Shown here in pieces: positions 4,914 to 5,232 of a stretch of DNA of 5,232 bases. Where the stretch lies: the NCBI GenBank assembly GCA_027311205.1, contig DAICZI010000157.1, positions 1-5,232 on the forward strand, given 5' to 3'. Under the pieces are notes generated by a model. That model was not told where the DNA came from. It saw only the letters and a program-made list of their open reading frames with translations, and did not search any database. The position numbers and the translations under genes were made by a program. This DNA comes from Beijerinckiaceae bacterium. Lineage in GTDB: Bacteria; Pseudomonadota; Alphaproteobacteria; Rhizobiales; Beijerinckiaceae. Every line of letters starts with the position of its first letter. Within the stretch, counting starts at the first letter, position 1.

Positions 4914-5232
4914 GCGCCTTTTACAACGAATTTGACCCCTACCCGGCACAATGGCTGCGCAACCTCTCGGCAAAGGGCCTCATTGCGCACGGCCATATCG
5001 ATGGCCGCTCAATCCTGGAGTTGACCCCTGATGACCTGCGAGGCCGAACCCAAGTTCATCTGTTTGCCGGTATCGGCGGATGGAGCTACGCCCTGCGATT
5101 GGCCGGATGGCGCGACGACAGACCTGTTTGGACAGTCTCTTGCCCTTGCTTTGTGGCTGGCACCCTGGTTATGACCCGCAAAGGCTGCACCCCCATTGAA
5201 TCCGTGCAAATTGGCGATGAGGTATTGACGCA
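4910..5232 (+). CDS. DNA (cytosine-5) methyltransferase, 5' part, interrupted by an intein at the catalytic motif; 3' end outside the window
   Basis: Transfers methyl from S-adenosylmethionine to C5 of cytosine, probably to protect phage DNA from host restriction (inference). The GTG start overlaps the regulator's TGA (GTGA) and has GGGGGAG (4896-4902) seven bases upstream. Residues 1-48 are the N-terminal extension common in phage-type enzymes (FYNEFDPYPAQWLRNL). Motif I, the AdoMet-binding loop, is FAGIGG at 52-57 in HLFAGIGGWSYALRLAGW. Motif IV should read SCPCQPFS; here VWTVSCP (73-79) is followed at residue 80 by CFVAGTLV, an intein block A. The catalytic Cys is therefore expected to be the first residue after the intein, outside the window. 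Without splicing the enzyme lacks Pro-Cys-Gln and all later motifs. I see 107 codons; the rest of the extein, including target recognition, is not visible. Confidence 0.88.
   Translation, partial: MSAFYNEFDPYPAQWLRNLSAKGLIAHGHIDGRSILELTPDDLRGRTQVHLFAGIGGWSYALRLAGWRDDRPVWTVSCPCFVAGTLVMTRKGCTPIESVQIGDEVLT
5147..5232 (+). other. N-terminal splicing block of an intein (Hint domain), open at the window edge
   Basis: From Cys80 of the methyltransferase frame the protein reads CFVAGTLVMTRKG, then CTPIESVQIGDEVLT. This is the canonical intein/Hint block A layout: nucleophilic Cys1, hydrophobic residue, GT-hydrophobic, T-x-x-G, P-I-E-x-hydrophobic, and I-G-D-x-V-L. The frame joins the extein with no gap, and the insertion point is the most conserved residue of the host enzyme, as is usual for inteins. 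Hint domains in secreted polymorphic toxins start alike, but the position inside motif IV argues against that. Blocks B, F and G, any homing endonuclease, and the C-terminal His-Asn / +1 Cys junction lie beyond the window, so splicing competence cannot be judged. Confidence 0.87.

Noticed and set aside
5147..5232. Hint domain of a polymorphic toxin or a secreted autoprocessing protein instead of an intein
   Set aside because: The block starts exactly within the catalytic motif of a cytoplasmic DNA methyltransferase in continuous frame, with no secretion or repeat domains upstream; intein is the simpler reading, though the C-terminal half is not visible.

Overview
The window looks like the early/replication region of a temperate tailed phage or prophage. 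A GC-rich, alphaproteobacterial-type host is likely: the C5-methyltransferase start, the Cro-like regulator and the phage PolA all read like their counterparts in prophages of that group, as far as I can judge without a search. There are no host housekeeping genes, no rRNA, no CRISPR and no insertion sequence. The middle of the window (about 2.1-3.6 kb) is visibly more AT-rich than both ends.

Layout. (a) 1-1374, plus strand: C-terminal part of a family A phage DNA polymerase, open at the left edge. (b) 1375-1532: convergent intergenic gap with a strong bidirectional terminator hairpin and further stem-loops. (c) 4525 down to 1533, minus strand: one tightly packed operon of nine small genes. 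Seven consecutive junctions are 4-base ATGA overlaps. Most members are unrecognised small phage proteins. The last is a MazG-like nucleotide pyrophosphohydrolase, and the one before it is split between two frames at an A AAA AAG slippery heptamer. (d) 4526-4709: divergent control region with two 17-bp operators exactly 20 bp apart, a third degenerate half-site at the same spacing, and a candidate promoter for each direction. (e) 4710-5232, plus strand: a small Cro/YdaS-like HTH regulator overlapping (GTGA) a DNA cytosine-5 methyltransferase that runs off the right edge.

The most striking element is at the right end. The methyltransferase reads normally through motif I and up to Ser-Cys-Pro of the catalytic motif IV. 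Where the catalytic Cys-Gln-Pro-Phe should follow, the frame enters a textbook intein/Hint N-terminal block (Cys-Phe-Val-Ala-Gly-Thr-Leu-Val ... Ile-Gly-Asp-Glu-Val-Leu). The simplest reading is an intein placed exactly before the catalytic cysteine, so that the methyltransferase would have no intact active site until protein splicing occurs. Only 28 intein residues lie inside the window.

How the parts may work together (inference): the HTH protein probably binds the tandem operators and sets the balance between the leftward accessory operon and the rightward regulator-methyltransferase operon. The methyltransferase would modify phage DNA. The polymerase and the MazG-like enzyme serve replication and the nucleotide pool.
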